Assembly: GCF_009498525.1 (NCBI RefSeq)
Contig: NZ_QSNT01000004.1
Location: forward strand, 124,001 to 188,000
DNA length: 64,000 nt
Reading direction: 5' to 3'
DNA from: Rhizobium sp. ICMP 5592
Lineage (GTDB): Bacteria > Pseudomonadota > Alphaproteobacteria > Rhizobiales > Rhizobiaceae
Part shown: positions 27,377 through 36,093 of the stretch, in pieces
Position numbering within the stretch: position 1 is the first letter of the stretch
Layout: every line of letters begins with the position of its first letter
Position numbers and translations under genes: made by a program
Notes under the pieces: generated by a model
What the model saw: only the letters and a program-made list of their open reading frames with translations
Database searches by the model: none
Told to the model about the DNA's origin: nothing

Positions 27377-28404
27377 TGTGTCAGGCCGGCCGCAGCGATG
27401 GCATTGGCAAGCGCCTCTATGCCTTCGATGGTACGAATGGTCGGGTTCATCGCCTGCGCATCCATCTCGAAGACATGACCATTTCTGACCGCGGGCATCA
27501 GGCTTGCGACGGGGTCCTTTTCCAGGAATTTGCGCTTGGCTTCGGCGCTGTCCAGCGGATAGCGGCGGCGCTCCATCGCAGCCGCCACGATCATGCTCGG
27601 ATTGGCCTTGGCAATCGTCTCCCAGCCGACGGTCGGCCATTCGTCATCGGTTTCGATGATATTCTTGATGCCGAGTGCCGACATGATATAGCCCGGCGCC
27701 CCATTACGACCAGCCACATAGGGATCGGCGTCCTTGGCGCTGGAAAACCAGAAGACAGCGGAAAGCTTGCCCTGTGCGGAGGCGACCTTGGCGCGTGCCG
27801 CCGCTTCACGCTGCTTTAGATCGGCGACCACTTCCTCGCCTTTGTCCTGCACATTGTAGATCTTCGCGAGATCGCGGATCTCCTGATAGACGAGGTCCAT
27901 GGTGAAGACCTGATGGCGGACGCCGTCATTCGCGGCAGAATTTTCCTTGCCGATGCAATCCGACGGCGAGGTGTAGACCGGAATGCCCAGTTCCTCGAAC
28001 TGTTCCGGCTTTGCGACAACGCCTTCCGGGCCGACCTGCCACTGGAACTGGACAGTGACGATATCCGGCTTCTTTCCAACGACACTTTCGAAACTTGGAT
28101 CGTTATCGGCAAGGCGCTCGATCTTGGCGTTGACATCCTCATAGCCCTTAAGCACCGGCCCAACCCAAAGTGCTGTGCCGACCACCTTGTCGGCAACACC
28201 GAGACGATAGAGGATTTCCGTCGTGCTTTGGCCGATAGAAACCGTGCGCGACGGCAGCTTCTGGATGGTGATCTGCCGGCCGCAGTTCTGAAGCGTGAGA
28301 GGGTAAGTGGTTTCCGCTGCCCCCGCCTGCCCCGGCAAGCCGGCGACGATCAACGACATAGCGAATAGACCGGCGCGCAATGGCCGCTTGAAAATGGTCT
28401 TCAT
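27373..28404 (-). CDS. Class III ABC substrate-binding protein (BtuF/FepB-like)
   Basis: This 343-residue periplasmic protein begins MKTIFKRPLRAGLFAMSLIV with a Sec signal ending near GAAETT. The mature domain carries LPSRTVSIGQSTTEILYRLGVADKVVG and KKPDIVTV, typical of helical-backbone binding proteins for cobalamin and ferric chelates. ATG 28404 (or the adjacent ATG 28407) follows CGGGGAATT. It is the first large gene downstream of the cobalamin riboswitch, which favours corrinoid as ligand. Confidence 0.88.
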   Translation of the reverse strand: MKTIFKRPLRAGLFAMSLIVAGLPGQAGAAETTYPLTLQNCGRQITIQKLPSRTVSIGQSTTEILYRLGVADKVVGTALWVGPVLKGYEDVNAKIERLADNDPSFESVVGKKPDIVTVQFQWQVGPEGVVAKPEQFEELGIPVYTSPSDCIGKENSAANDGVRHQVFTMDLVYQEIRDLAKIYNVQDKGEEVVADLKQREAAARAKVASAQGKLSAVFWFSSAKDADPYVAGRNGAPGYIMSALGIKNIIETDDEWPTVGWETIAKANPSMIVAAAMERRRYPLDSAEAKRKFLEKDPVASLMPAVRNGHVFEMDAQAMNPTIRTIEGIEALANAIAAAGLTQ

Positions 28405-28456
28405 CATAATTCCCCGAAATGATGTGAACGCCGCCCCAAAAGGACGGTGGTGAAGG

Positions 28457-28552
28457 TCAGAATGCCCAACAGGCGTTCTGAGCGGTCGAATGATCGTCAA
28501 AATTCGGGGAAGGCAGCGCACCAAGGCGCTGCGAAGCGTGAAGGATAGTCAT
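28457..28552 (-). CDS. Short ORF between riboswitch and binding-protein gene
   Basis: A 31-codon ORF starts at ATG 28552, 7-12 bases after AGGAGCAGGAC, a strong ribosome site, and ends at TGA 28459-28457. It encodes MTILHASQRLGALPSPNFDD and then HSTAQNACWAF. It lies about 50 nt downstream of the aptamer and ends 52 nt before the binding-protein start. It may be a regulatory leader peptide or simply a chance ORF; I recognise no family. Confidence 0.4.
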   Translation of the reverse strand: MTILHASQRLGALPSPNFDDHSTAQNACWAF

Positions 28553-28567
28553 GTCCTGCTCCTGTTT

Positions 28568-28583
28568 CGGGCATCCCCGCCCG
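28568..28583 (-). promoter_or_regulatory. Hairpin just upstream of the leader ORF ribosome site
   Basis: CGGGC-N6-GCCCG folds as a 5-bp stem 15-20 nt before the ATG of the short ORF and ends next to its AGGAG. It could be part of the riboswitch expression platform, masking the ribosome site in the bound state. Confidence 0.35.
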
Positions 28584-28602
28584 TGACATTGGATAGATCT
28601 TC

Positions 28603-28810
28603 GACGGTAGGTCTCCTGGCTCACGGATATCAGTCGTCCATCTGCCTTCCCGCGCCGGATCGGCGCAGTGGCACGGCACCTTTCGGCACCACGAGGATGG
28701 ACGGCAATCCGCTTACAGTTGCGGGGGCAGCCACGGTCTCGGTCCCTTTTGGGTCGTCCTCACCGTGTTCCCTATTAATCCCCTCGGAGTCATCGTCGGG
28801 GAACCGTCAC
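28603..28810 (-). ncRNA. Cobalamin (adenosylcobalamin-type) riboswitch
   Basis: Read on the minus strand, the order of conserved blocks matches the B12 aptamer: GGTTCCCC/GGGGATTAATAGGGAACACGGTG, then GCTGCCCCCGCAACTGTAAGCGG (the B12 box, about 28709-28731), TGCCACTG (about 28666-28673), GGGAAGG and GTGAGCCAGGAGACC near the 3' end. It precedes the BtuF-like operon by about 200 nt, so cobalamin should repress uptake expression. Endpoints are approximate. Confidence 0.93.
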
Positions 28811-29149
28811 GTCCAGTTATGCCAAGCACAACGGTTGCGTCAAGCCGCGAAGACGTCCACTTGAAAATACCCCTCGCGGCCAAGCCTCCGGCCATCGTCG
28901 ATCTGGATATCATGATAAATTCTTTCAGTTATGTAATAACATTACACTCGCTACCAAACTTTCTGACAGTTGTCCAGTTTGCGCGATCCATTTTATCAAA
29001 CGCTGTGGAATAGTTGCCCAGACCGGCATGACCAAACAGCGCGATAGGTGACGGCTGCCTGCAGGTTCGGCGCAGACATGATGATCCGGCTACGGATATC
29101 TCGGGCTCGATTTCATACGAAATCAGAGTGTGGTGCGGCAATACCAAGT
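28811..29149. promoter_or_regulatory. Intergenic region with promoter and a 15-bp palindrome
   Basis: No credible gene is present. TGTAAT-AAC-ATTACA (28932-28946) is a perfect inverted repeat, embedded in GTTATGTAATAACATTAC, which resembles AT-rich operators of the Fur superfamily (Zur-type) in alphaproteobacteria. It lies about 120 bp upstream of the riboswitch, where the operon promoter is expected. The rest holds the 3' flank of the dehydratase gene. Confidence 0.4.
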
Positions 29150-31039
29150 TCACTCCCTTGGAAGGCCTTCCGGCCGGAGATGTTTCTTGAGCGCGGCGAT
29201 GCGGAAGATGGCGTTCGGAGCGCCATATCCCCGATAGTCATTGCGCTGAACGATCTCGAAGAAGAAACCCTCTCCGAAGGTGCCGCTATAGAGCTGGAAG
29301 AATTCGCCGTGCTCGTCGCGATCATAGAGAATGTTCTCCGCTTTCAGCCGCTCGGTGAGTTCCGGATCGAGACCGAAGCGCGCTTCGACGTCATCGTAAT
29401 AGTTCGGTGAGATGGGCAAGGGCTGAAAGCCGTTCTTCCGCAGCGCTTCGGCGGTCCTGAAGATGTCGTCGGTCTGGAATGCGAGGTGCTGCACGCCGGA
29501 GCCGAATTTTTCCGCGATGAAATGACCAGCGAGCGTCCGGCGGTTCTCCGCCCCGTTTAGCGTGATCCGCAGCGTGCCCGCGTCATTTTCCACCACCTGG
29601 CTACGCACCACGCCGGCCGGATCGATGATGTCGACCATCGGCGTCTTGTGGGTCTCAAAGATCGAACTGTAGAAGAGAAGCCAGGTCAGCATCTCGTCAT
29701 AGGCGACCGTCTGGGCGATATGGTCGACATGCCGCAGGTGGGCCGACACGACCTCCACATCGTCCTCGACGGCTAGAAAATCGATTTCGGCGAAATGGCC
29801 GAGATCGCCCTTGTCGTCGATGAGATAGATCAATCCGCCGCCGACGCCGCGGATCGCCGGCATCTCCACTTCGCCCGGGGCAACCGGCTGACCGAAGGGC
29901 TCGGCGCCGAGAGCAACCGCCCGGGCAAGCGCAGCCTGGGCGTCATCGACGATGAGCGCCATAGCATAGGCCGAGGTGCCGTGCACAGCGAAGGAGGAAT
30001 TGGCAAATCCGGCGCTATCGGTATTGACGAGAATGCGGATATCGCCCTGCTGAAAAAGACTGACAGTCTTCGTCCTGTGCACCGCCACTTTGCGAAAGCC
30101 GAGCGTGCGCAAGAGACCGATGAGATCGCCCGCATCCTCCTCGTCGGCGGAAAATTCCACGAAGCCCACACCTTTTACCGGCACGCGCTCAGGCATAGCC
30201 GGGACGCTCAGACCGCTGGCATTGGGATTGCGGCGCACCTGGTCACCAAGATAAATCAGCGAACGATATCCATCAGCGGCGATCGCCCGTGTCGAGCCGC
30301 CACGGAACTGGTCGTTGAAGATTTCGAGCGAGAAATAACTGTCATAGCCGGTCTCGGCGACAGCCGTTGCAAAAGCCGTTACCGGCAGATCGCCCTCGCC
30401 CGGCATGTTGCGGAAATGCCGGCTCCAGTAGAGCAGGTCCATGTCGATGAGCGGCGCGTCCGCCAGCTGGACGATGAAGATCTTGTCCTTCGGAATGGAG
30501 CGGATCGAATTGATGTCGATCTTGCGCGACAGCGTGTGAAAGCTGTCGAGGATCAGGCCGATATTGGCATGGTCGGCCCGACGCACGATCTCCCAGGCGT
30601 CGCGGTGATCGTTGATGTGCCGGCCCCAGGCCAGCGCCTCGTAACCGACCTTCAGGCCGCGTTTGGCGGCGCGCTCGCCAAGCTCATGCAAGTCGGCGGC
30701 CGCCCGGTCGATGCCGCCGAGCGAGACCGGCGAGACGTTGGAGCAGACCAGCACGAGATCTGTGCCAAGTTCCTGCATGACATCGAACTTGCGCTCCGCC
30801 CGGTCGAAGGTCCGCGACCGAAGTGGTTCCGGCATGCCCTCGAAATCGCGGAAGGGCTGAAAGAGCGTGATCTCCAGCCCGTGGTCGCGCACCATGCGCC
30901 CGACATCGGCCGGACTGCCGTCGAAGGCCAGGAAATCGTTCTCGAAGATCTCCACCCCGTCGAAACCCGCCCGCGCGATCGCCTCAAGCTTCTCCGGCAA
31001 TTCCCCGCTGATCGATACAGTCGCAATCGATGTCTTCAT
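29150..31039 (-). CDS. quiC: 3-dehydroshikimate dehydratase (QuiC-type, two-domain)
   Basis: This 629-residue protein joins an AP-endonuclease-type TIM barrel (about residues 1-275) to a HPPD/VOC domain (about 290-629). The barrel carries metal-site segments: LILDSFHTLS, IFIVQLADAP and SLEIFNDQFRGG. The C-terminal part has GVQHLAFQTDDIFRTAEAL and FFEIVQRNDYRGYGAPN. This arrangement is that of bacterial QuiC1-type enzymes converting 3-dehydroshikimate to protocatechuate, linking quinate/shikimate to aromatic catabolism. ATG 31039 has AAGGAGG 10 bp upstream; a longer in-frame start at 31207 is unlikely. A LysR gene lies directly upstream in the same direction. Confidence 0.85.
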   Translation of the reverse strand: MKTSIATVSISGELPEKLEAIARAGFDGVEIFENDFLAFDGSPADVGRMVRDHGLEITLFQPFRDFEGMPEPLRSRTFDRAERKFDVMQELGTDLVLVCSNVSPVSLGGIDRAAADLHELGERAAKRGLKVGYEALAWGRHINDHRDAWEIVRRADHANIGLILDSFHTLSRKIDINSIRSIPKDKIFIVQLADAPLIDMDLLYWSRHFRNMPGEGDLPVTAFATAVAETGYDSYFSLEIFNDQFRGGSTRAIAADGYRSLIYLGDQVRRNPNASGLSVPAMPERVPVKGVGFVEFSADEEDAGDLIGLLRTLGFRKVAVHRTKTVSLFQQGDIRILVNTDSAGFANSSFAVHGTSAYAMALIVDDAQAALARAVALGAEPFGQPVAPGEVEMPAIRGVGGGLIYLIDDKGDLGHFAEIDFLAVEDDVEVVSAHLRHVDHIAQTVAYDEMLTWLLFYSSIFETHKTPMVDIIDPAGVVRSQVVENDAGTLRITLNGAENRRTLAGHFIAEKFGSGVQHLAFQTDDIFRTAEALRKNGFQPLPISPNYYDDVEARFGLDPELTERLKAENILYDRDEHGEFFQLYSGTFGEGFFFEIVQRNDYRGYGAPNAIFRIAALKKHLRPEGLPRE

Positions 31040-31206
31040 TGTGGTCAAACCTCCTTGTCGGGGTTGAGTCCCCAGAATGATATCTGTGCTTCGAGCTGAG
31101 CGAGCGTCATTTGCGCGCCGGGCTGTATGCGGATGCCGCGCGCTAGTCGTTAATAATTTTGGCCGATGCAAATAATAACTGCAAATACCAAAGTATATGG
31201 CATGCA

Positions 31207-31219
31207 TAACATGATGTTA
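31207..31219. repeat. 13-bp palindrome at the LysR stop codon
   Basis: TAACAT-G-ATGTTA is a perfect inverted repeat that overlaps the stop codon of the LysR gene and lies about 170 bp upstream of the dehydratase start. It could be a LysR or other regulator site for the dehydratase gene. Confidence 0.35.
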
Positions 31220-32113
31220 ATTACGTGCTGCCGCTTCCATCTCGATGCGGAGCAGTTCGATGAACTCCTCTGCGAAGACCGAAAGGACGACATCGTTGCG
31301 GTATGCGGCATAGGTGCGAAAGGTGGTATCGGCTTCGATCTCAAGACATTTGACACCGCGTATACCGCCGCCGGCCACAGTGAACTGATCGATAATGGCA
31401 ATGCCCAGCTCCGCCGCCACGAGCGCGCAGACGGTCGTCCCGAACCTGGCCCTGATCTTCATCCTGTAGTGCAGGTCATGGCGCCGAAAGATTTCGCTCA
31501 TGACACGCCCGTACGGATCGTTCGGATCGATGCCGATCAGCGTGTGCTTGACGATCTCCTCGGGAGAAATGCTCTTCTTCTCGGCCAGTTCGCTATGTTC
31601 CGGCACGACGCAAAGCAGCCGTCCGGTCGCCAGCGGCGCAAAGTGAACGATTGCATGCTCGATGAACGAACTTATCGCCACCACCTCACCGCGCCCGACA
31701 AGGAGGTAGTCGATAGCCTCCTCGATCTTCAGGATGTTGATATCGACATCGAGCTCCGGGTAGCGATCCCTGATCCCGGCGATCGATTTCGGCACCATGA
31801 CATTGGCGATGCTCGGAACCGACCCGACGCTGAGAAGCCGGCTGTCTCCCTTGCCAAGTCGATCGACCGCGAACTGGAGATCCTCGACTTGCCGATAGAC
31901 AGTGTCGAGAAGGCCGAAAATATGCCGCGCCTCGGGCGTTGGCACATAGCGTCCATGGCTGCGATTGAAGAGGCGCACATTCAGCGAATCCTCCGTGTAT
32001 TTCATCGACCGGCTGATACCGGGGGCAGAAACACCAAGCAGGTTGGCCGCACCGGCAATGGTGCCGGTAATCATGATCGCACGGATCACTTCGATCTGGC
32101 GGAGCGTCAACAT
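31217..32113 (-). CDS. LysR-family transcriptional regulator
   Basis: This 298-residue LysR-type regulator has its helix-turn-helix at MLTLRQIEVIRAIMITGTIA and GAANLLGVSAPGISRSMKYT, and a periplasmic-binding-like effector domain from about residue 90 (LSVGSVPSIANVMVPKSI, ELGIAIIDQFTVAGG). ATG 32113 follows GGGAGAGGGCCGCGACG; an in-frame GTG/ATG further upstream at 32170 is less likely. It lies upstream of the QuiC-type gene on the same strand and may control it. Many relatives of this type (with GTIAGAANLL) regulate opine or amino acid use, so the target is uncertain. Confidence 0.88.
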   Translation of the reverse strand: MLTLRQIEVIRAIMITGTIAGAANLLGVSAPGISRSMKYTEDSLNVRLFNRSHGRYVPTPEARHIFGLLDTVYRQVEDLQFAVDRLGKGDSRLLSVGSVPSIANVMVPKSIAGIRDRYPELDVDINILKIEEAIDYLLVGRGEVVAISSFIEHAIVHFAPLATGRLLCVVPEHSELAEKKSISPEEIVKHTLIGIDPNDPYGRVMSEIFRRHDLHYRMKIRARFGTTVCALVAAELGIAIIDQFTVAGGGIRGVKCLEIEADTTFRTYAAYRNDVVLSVFAEEFIELLRIEMEAAARN

Positions 32114-32231
32114 CGTCGCGGCCCTCTCCCGAGTCAGACACTGAGAATTCCGGCACGATCCTATGGGCATTCCGTTAAATCAATGGCTTCGCGGGCTCAA
32201 ACAGCCTCGCCCGCCAAATCACGTACCCTGC

Positions 32232-33653
32232 CTATCCGAAACGGGCAGCACCCAAGGCGCCAGGCGAAAGGAGGGTCTTCAGGCCGCTCGCCAGATCCCG
32301 CGATTTCTCGGCCGTATAGAGATCATAATAGGGCTGGTTCTTGCGGCCAATCGCGTGTTCGGCACTGAAGCTGCCGCCAAAATCCTCGACGGCGACCTTG
32401 AAGACGAAGTCGCGCAGGCGACGCTCGAAATCCGGATCACTCGCAATTTCGCTGCCCTTTGGCACGACGAGATTGAAGTGAACGCCGCCATCGCCGATAT
32501 GGCCGAAATCGCAGATCCTGACGTCCGGGAAGAGCGTCGGCATCTCGGCCCGCATATGAGCGCAGAAGGTCATGATGTCGCCGCGACGGAAGGAAAGGTC
32601 GAAGGCAATGAGCTTGCCGGAATGCTTGACGCCTTCCGAAAGCGCGTGCCGAAGCGCCCACATCTCGTGGGCCGGGCCGACGAAGGCGTCGGCAAGCGGC
32701 GCTGCCTCGCTCTCCCATATCTCGGCGAGTACGGTTTCGAGCACCTCGTCGAGCGACTGTTCGCCCTCGCGCGGCGACCAGCTGCGGCTCACTTCCGCCA
32801 GAATGACATAGGACGGCACCTCGCCACGCTCGAAGGGATTGCGCAGCGACGGGACGTGGTCGAGAGCGGCGGATACCGCATTGTCCGACATGCCCTCGAA
32901 AGCGGAGAGATAGCTGCCGAGCCGCTCTTCCATGGCGCGCAGGAGCGGCATGACATCGGCATCGCTCTTCGGCACCAGATAGGCGGTCGCCGTCTGGCGC
33001 GGCAGCGGCTCCAGATTGAGCACGCATTCGGTGATGATGCCGAATGCGCCCGATGTGCCGACGAAGATCTGCTTCCAGTCGACGCCGGTATTGTTTTTGC
33101 GCAGATCGCTCGCCAGATCGAGTACGGTTCCGCTCTCATCGGCCAGAACAACCGTCAGACCGAGCGTGTTGCGGCGCACGTCCCCGTATTTCAGAAAGCG
33201 AGATCCGCCAGTATTGGTCGCAAGCATCCCACCCAGCTGGGGATCGGCGCCGAGATCGATCGGGAAGAACAGACCATGCTCCTCCAGCTTGCGGTTGACA
33301 TCGGAAAGCCGCCAGCCCGCGCCGGCACGCAGCGAGCGGTTGTCGACATCGAGCGTAAAGGCGCCCGTCATGCGATCGAGGCTCAGCACGATCTCACGGC
33401 CCGAACTGTCTGGCGTGGAGCCGGAAACAAGGCCGGTATTCCCGGATTGAGGGATGATGGGAATGGCGTGGCGGACACAATAGGCGACGGCGGCGGAGAC
33501 CTCTTCAGTCGAACATGGGCGCAGAACCGCCGCCGCCCGGCCCTTGTCATAGCGCGCACCAGTCTCGTAGGCTGCGATATCCCCGGCCTCGGTCAGAATG
33601 CCCTTGTCGCCAAGAAGCTGTCTCAGCTCATCGACGTGTTTGTTCTCGAGCAT
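32232..33653 (-). CDS. FAD-binding oxidoreductase, D-2-hydroxyglutarate dehydrogenase-like
   Basis: This 473-residue PCMH-type flavoprotein has the FAD-binding segments IIPQSGNTGLVSGSTP and LGGMLATNTGGSRFLKYGDV, and the C-terminal substrate/iron-site motifs HIGDGGVHFNLVVPKG and SAEHAIGRKNQPYYDLYT. These fit the D-lactate/D-2-hydroxyacid dehydrogenase group, with the N-terminal half closest to D-2-hydroxyglutarate dehydrogenases. It lies 10 bp downstream of the HglS-like gene, whose product is D-2-hydroxyglutarate, so it could make 2-oxoglutarate. Other 2-hydroxyacids are possible. Confidence 0.85.
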   Translation of the reverse strand: MLENKHVDELRQLLGDKGILTEAGDIAAYETGARYDKGRAAAVLRPCSTEEVSAAVAYCVRHAIPIIPQSGNTGLVSGSTPDSSGREIVLSLDRMTGAFTLDVDNRSLRAGAGWRLSDVNRKLEEHGLFFPIDLGADPQLGGMLATNTGGSRFLKYGDVRRNTLGLTVVLADESGTVLDLASDLRKNNTGVDWKQIFVGTSGAFGIITECVLNLEPLPRQTATAYLVPKSDADVMPLLRAMEERLGSYLSAFEGMSDNAVSAALDHVPSLRNPFERGEVPSYVILAEVSRSWSPREGEQSLDEVLETVLAEIWESEAAPLADAFVGPAHEMWALRHALSEGVKHSGKLIAFDLSFRRGDIMTFCAHMRAEMPTLFPDVRICDFGHIGDGGVHFNLVVPKGSEIASDPDFERRLRDFVFKVAVEDFGGSFSAEHAIGRKNQPYYDLYTAEKSRDLASGLKTLLSPGALGAARFG

Positions 33654-33663
33654 TCGCTTTCCC

Positions 33664-35067
33664 CTATTCCGCGGCCTCCGTCCAATTCAGCGCCCGGCGG
33701 CACGCTTCGATCGAGGCCTGTTCGATGCCGGCATAATGATCGAATTCGTTGAGCACGCTCGTCCCGAGATCCACCTCGAAATGCAGCTGATTGGGGCTTG
33801 CAGCAAATTCATGCTGCGCGTCGTCGCCGAGATTCGACTGGAAGATACCCGCAGCACTCACCGGCAGGAAGTCCTCATAGACGATTGGGTCGAACTGCAC
33901 CAACCCATCGGCGATCCATTGTTCAAAATCACCACCTGTCCGGCTCCTCGTCTGGTGGCCTTTTTCCGTCAGCGAGTAGCTGAAATAACCTAGTTCTTGA
34001 GCGCGGATCCCCTCCCAAGTGTCCGGGAAGGTTTCGAAGGCCTTGGCCAGCGCTGCCTCGTATTCCCTGGCATTCGAACCGTCGGCAGCCGGACGAACGA
34101 TCCCACGGGAATCGGTGAGGAGCGCATCATAGAGTGAGCGGCCCTTGGGGGTCAGCGCAATGCCGCGCTGCTCGATCTCGCCGAAGCGGGCGGTGTGCGA
34201 ACCGGCCTGCCAGGAACCATCCTCCGCACGAAAGGACACCGGCTCTTCGAGAGCCTTGAACGAGGTCTGGCGCAACAGGATCGGGCATTGGCGGGTCGGT
34301 GGCCCCTCGACCACCGCCTTCGGCACAATGCCGTGCGCCGGCATACGGGCCTGGACGAGATCGATGTCGAGCGTGCGCGGTGTCAGGTGATTGATGTGCG
34401 GCCCCTTGAAGGAGACGACGTCGGCGATCAGACGGTGGGCATCGTGCAGGCGATGATAGAGCTCGGCGCTGACATTGGCGCGATCATGCCAGCGGAAGGT
34501 TTCAAGAACTTCGGACACGAACCGGTCGGCATCGCTCGCAACAAGCCCCCCGTCCTTCTCGGCTTTTTCGGCGAGCACCACCGCGCCTTCGGTGAAGATG
34601 CGCCGGCGGGCAAGCACGGCCTCAGCCTCGGTGCGCAAACTCTCGTCCGCGATCAGATCGAGCCGGAGAAGCGATGTGAAGACACGGAAGGGATTGCGCT
34701 TGAGCGCGGCCTCGCCGACGGGGCGAAACGCGGTCGAATGTACCGGCACGCCGGCCGTCGAAAGATCGTAGTAGCCGACCGGATACATGCCCATCACCGC
34801 AAAGATCCGCCGCATCATGGCAAGCTCGGTGGCAGTGCCGAGGCGGATGGCGCCATGCCGCTCTTCGGAGATCCGCGCAAGCGAGTCTGTCACGTCAAGG
34901 CGCTCCTGAAACTCAGGGTTCGCAGCCAGCGTTTCCGCATTGACCTCCGACACTAGCTCCATCAGCGTGCCATAGGCCGGCACTTCCTTGCGATACATAT
35001 CCGACATGGCGGCGGAGAATGCGTGGCGAATTTCATCGGGGGAAACATATGGCGCGGTCACGGACAT
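33664..35067 (-). CDS. hglS: 2-oxoadipate dioxygenase/decarboxylase (HglS-type, DUF1338)
   Basis: This 467-residue protein belongs to the VOC-related family of Pseudomonas HglS, which converts 2-oxoadipate to D-2-hydroxyglutarate with O2. The metal/substrate residues expected from HglS have matches here: His71 and Arg75 in ERHGAIRLG, His227 in GPHINHLTPRTLD and a glutamate in RFGEIEQRG (Glu297). It acts in D-lysine/2-aminoadipate breakdown. The flavoprotein for the next step lies 10 bp downstream and a LysR gene is divergent at 35164. No obvious lysine aminotransferase is nearby, so precursor supply may be encoded elsewhere. Confidence 0.85.
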   Translation of the reverse strand: MSVTAPYVSPDEIRHAFSAAMSDMYRKEVPAYGTLMELVSEVNAETLAANPEFQERLDVTDSLARISEERHGAIRLGTATELAMMRRIFAVMGMYPVGYYDLSTAGVPVHSTAFRPVGEAALKRNPFRVFTSLLRLDLIADESLRTEAEAVLARRRIFTEGAVVLAEKAEKDGGLVASDADRFVSEVLETFRWHDRANVSAELYHRLHDAHRLIADVVSFKGPHINHLTPRTLDIDLVQARMPAHGIVPKAVVEGPPTRQCPILLRQTSFKALEEPVSFRAEDGSWQAGSHTARFGEIEQRGIALTPKGRSLYDALLTDSRGIVRPAADGSNAREYEAALAKAFETFPDTWEGIRAQELGYFSYSLTEKGHQTRSRTGGDFEQWIADGLVQFDPIVYEDFLPVSAAGIFQSNLGDDAQHEFAASPNQLHFEVDLGTSVLNEFDHYAGIEQASIEACRRALNWTEAAE

Positions 35068-35086
35068 TCTTTCTTGCGAGCGAGTT

Positions 35087-35121
35087 CATTCCTTTTCCGC
35101 ACAATATTGCTTGTTGGAATG
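35087..35121. promoter_or_regulatory. Candidate LysR operator between hglS and lysR
   Basis: CATTCC (35087-35092) and GGAATG (35116-35121) form an inverted pair in the 96-bp divergent region. Spacing is larger than a simple T-N11-A LysR box, so this is only suggestive. Confidence 0.3.
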
Positions 35122-35163
35122 GTTGTCTCATGACATTCTTGGCTAAGTTGATGCATTTTGAGA

Positions 35164-36081
35164 ATGAATATGCGCCGCAGCCTGGTTCCGGACATCGCCA
35201 ATCTTCAGGCTTTCGAATGTGCCGCCAGGCATGGCAATTTCACCCGCGCGGCCGAAGAGCTGAACCTCACGCAGAGCGCCGTCAGCCGGCAAATCCATGC
35301 GCTGGAAGAGCAAACCGGGTTACTGCTCTTCGAGCGCGTACGCCGGCGCGTCATCCTGTCCGAGCCTGGAAAACGCCTGCTATCCGAGGTGCAGCGCCTG
35401 CTCGCCCAGTCGGAACAGCTGATGATGCGGGCGGTCGCTTCGGCCGACAAGGACGAGTCGCTCAACATCGCAACGCTTCCGACCTTCGGCGCGCGCTGGC
35501 TGATGCCGCGCCTGCCCGATTTCCTGGCCAGCCATCCCTCGCTGGCGCTGACGGTGGGTTCACGCTCAGAGCCCTTCGATTTCGATCAGGAGGATTTCGA
35601 CCTCGCCATCCATTATGGCCAGCCGAGCTGGGCGAAGGCGACATCGACCTTCCTTTACAGCGAACTCGTGCTGCCGGTCGCGAGCCGGAAAGTGGTCGAA
35701 AGATTGCGGGCGCGAACCCCGGCGGATCTCGCCGACGCGCCGCTGCTCCACCTTACCACACGCCCGCGTCTCTGGTCGCAATGGTTCGAAGCCAACGAGG
35801 TGACATCGGACAACGGTTTTCGCGGCAATCGTTTCGATCAGTTTTCGATGATCATCGGCGCGGCCCTCGCCGACATGGGGGTGGCGTTGTTACCCTCACA
35901 CCTGATTGAGGAGGAGGTTCGTGCAGACGCGCTGGTGCCGGTCTTCGATCTGCCGATGGCCACCGAGTTCAGCTATTATGTCGTGCTGCCCGAAGGTCGC
36001 CAGAGCAACGGGGCGGCGAATGCCTTCAAGGCCTGGCTGATCAGCCAGGCCAGCACCGCTACAAAGGTGATCGGCGGTTAG
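35164..36081 (+). CDS. LysR-family (GcvA-like) transcriptional regulator
   Basis: This 305-residue regulator has a clear helix-turn-helix (ANLQAFECAARHGNFTRAAE, ELNLTQSAVSRQIHALEEQT) and an effector domain with FLASHPSLALTVGSRSEPFD, FDLAIHYGQPSWAKA and AALADMGVALLPSHLIEEEV, the pattern of GcvA-like LysR proteins. ATG 35164 or 35170 are both possible starts. It is divergent from the hglS operon with 96 bp between, so it probably controls 2-oxoadipate use. Confidence 0.88.
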   Translation: MNMRRSLVPDIANLQAFECAARHGNFTRAAEELNLTQSAVSRQIHALEEQTGLLLFERVRRRVILSEPGKRLLSEVQRLLAQSEQLMMRAVASADKDESLNIATLPTFGARWLMPRLPDFLASHPSLALTVGSRSEPFDFDQEDFDLAIHYGQPSWAKATSTFLYSELVLPVASRKVVERLRARTPADLADAPLLHLTTRPRLWSQWFEANEVTSDNGFRGNRFDQFSMIIGAALADMGVALLPSHLIEEEVRADALVPVFDLPMATEFSYYVVLPEGRQSNGAANAFKAWLISQASTATKVIGG

Positions 36082-36093
36082 GCACGCTAGCGA

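Noticed and set aside
27377..27640. N-terminal extension of the FecCD permease
   Set aside because: The extension would overlap the binding-protein gene and reads as non-protein-like sequence; GTG 27376 overlapping the upstream stop is more natural.
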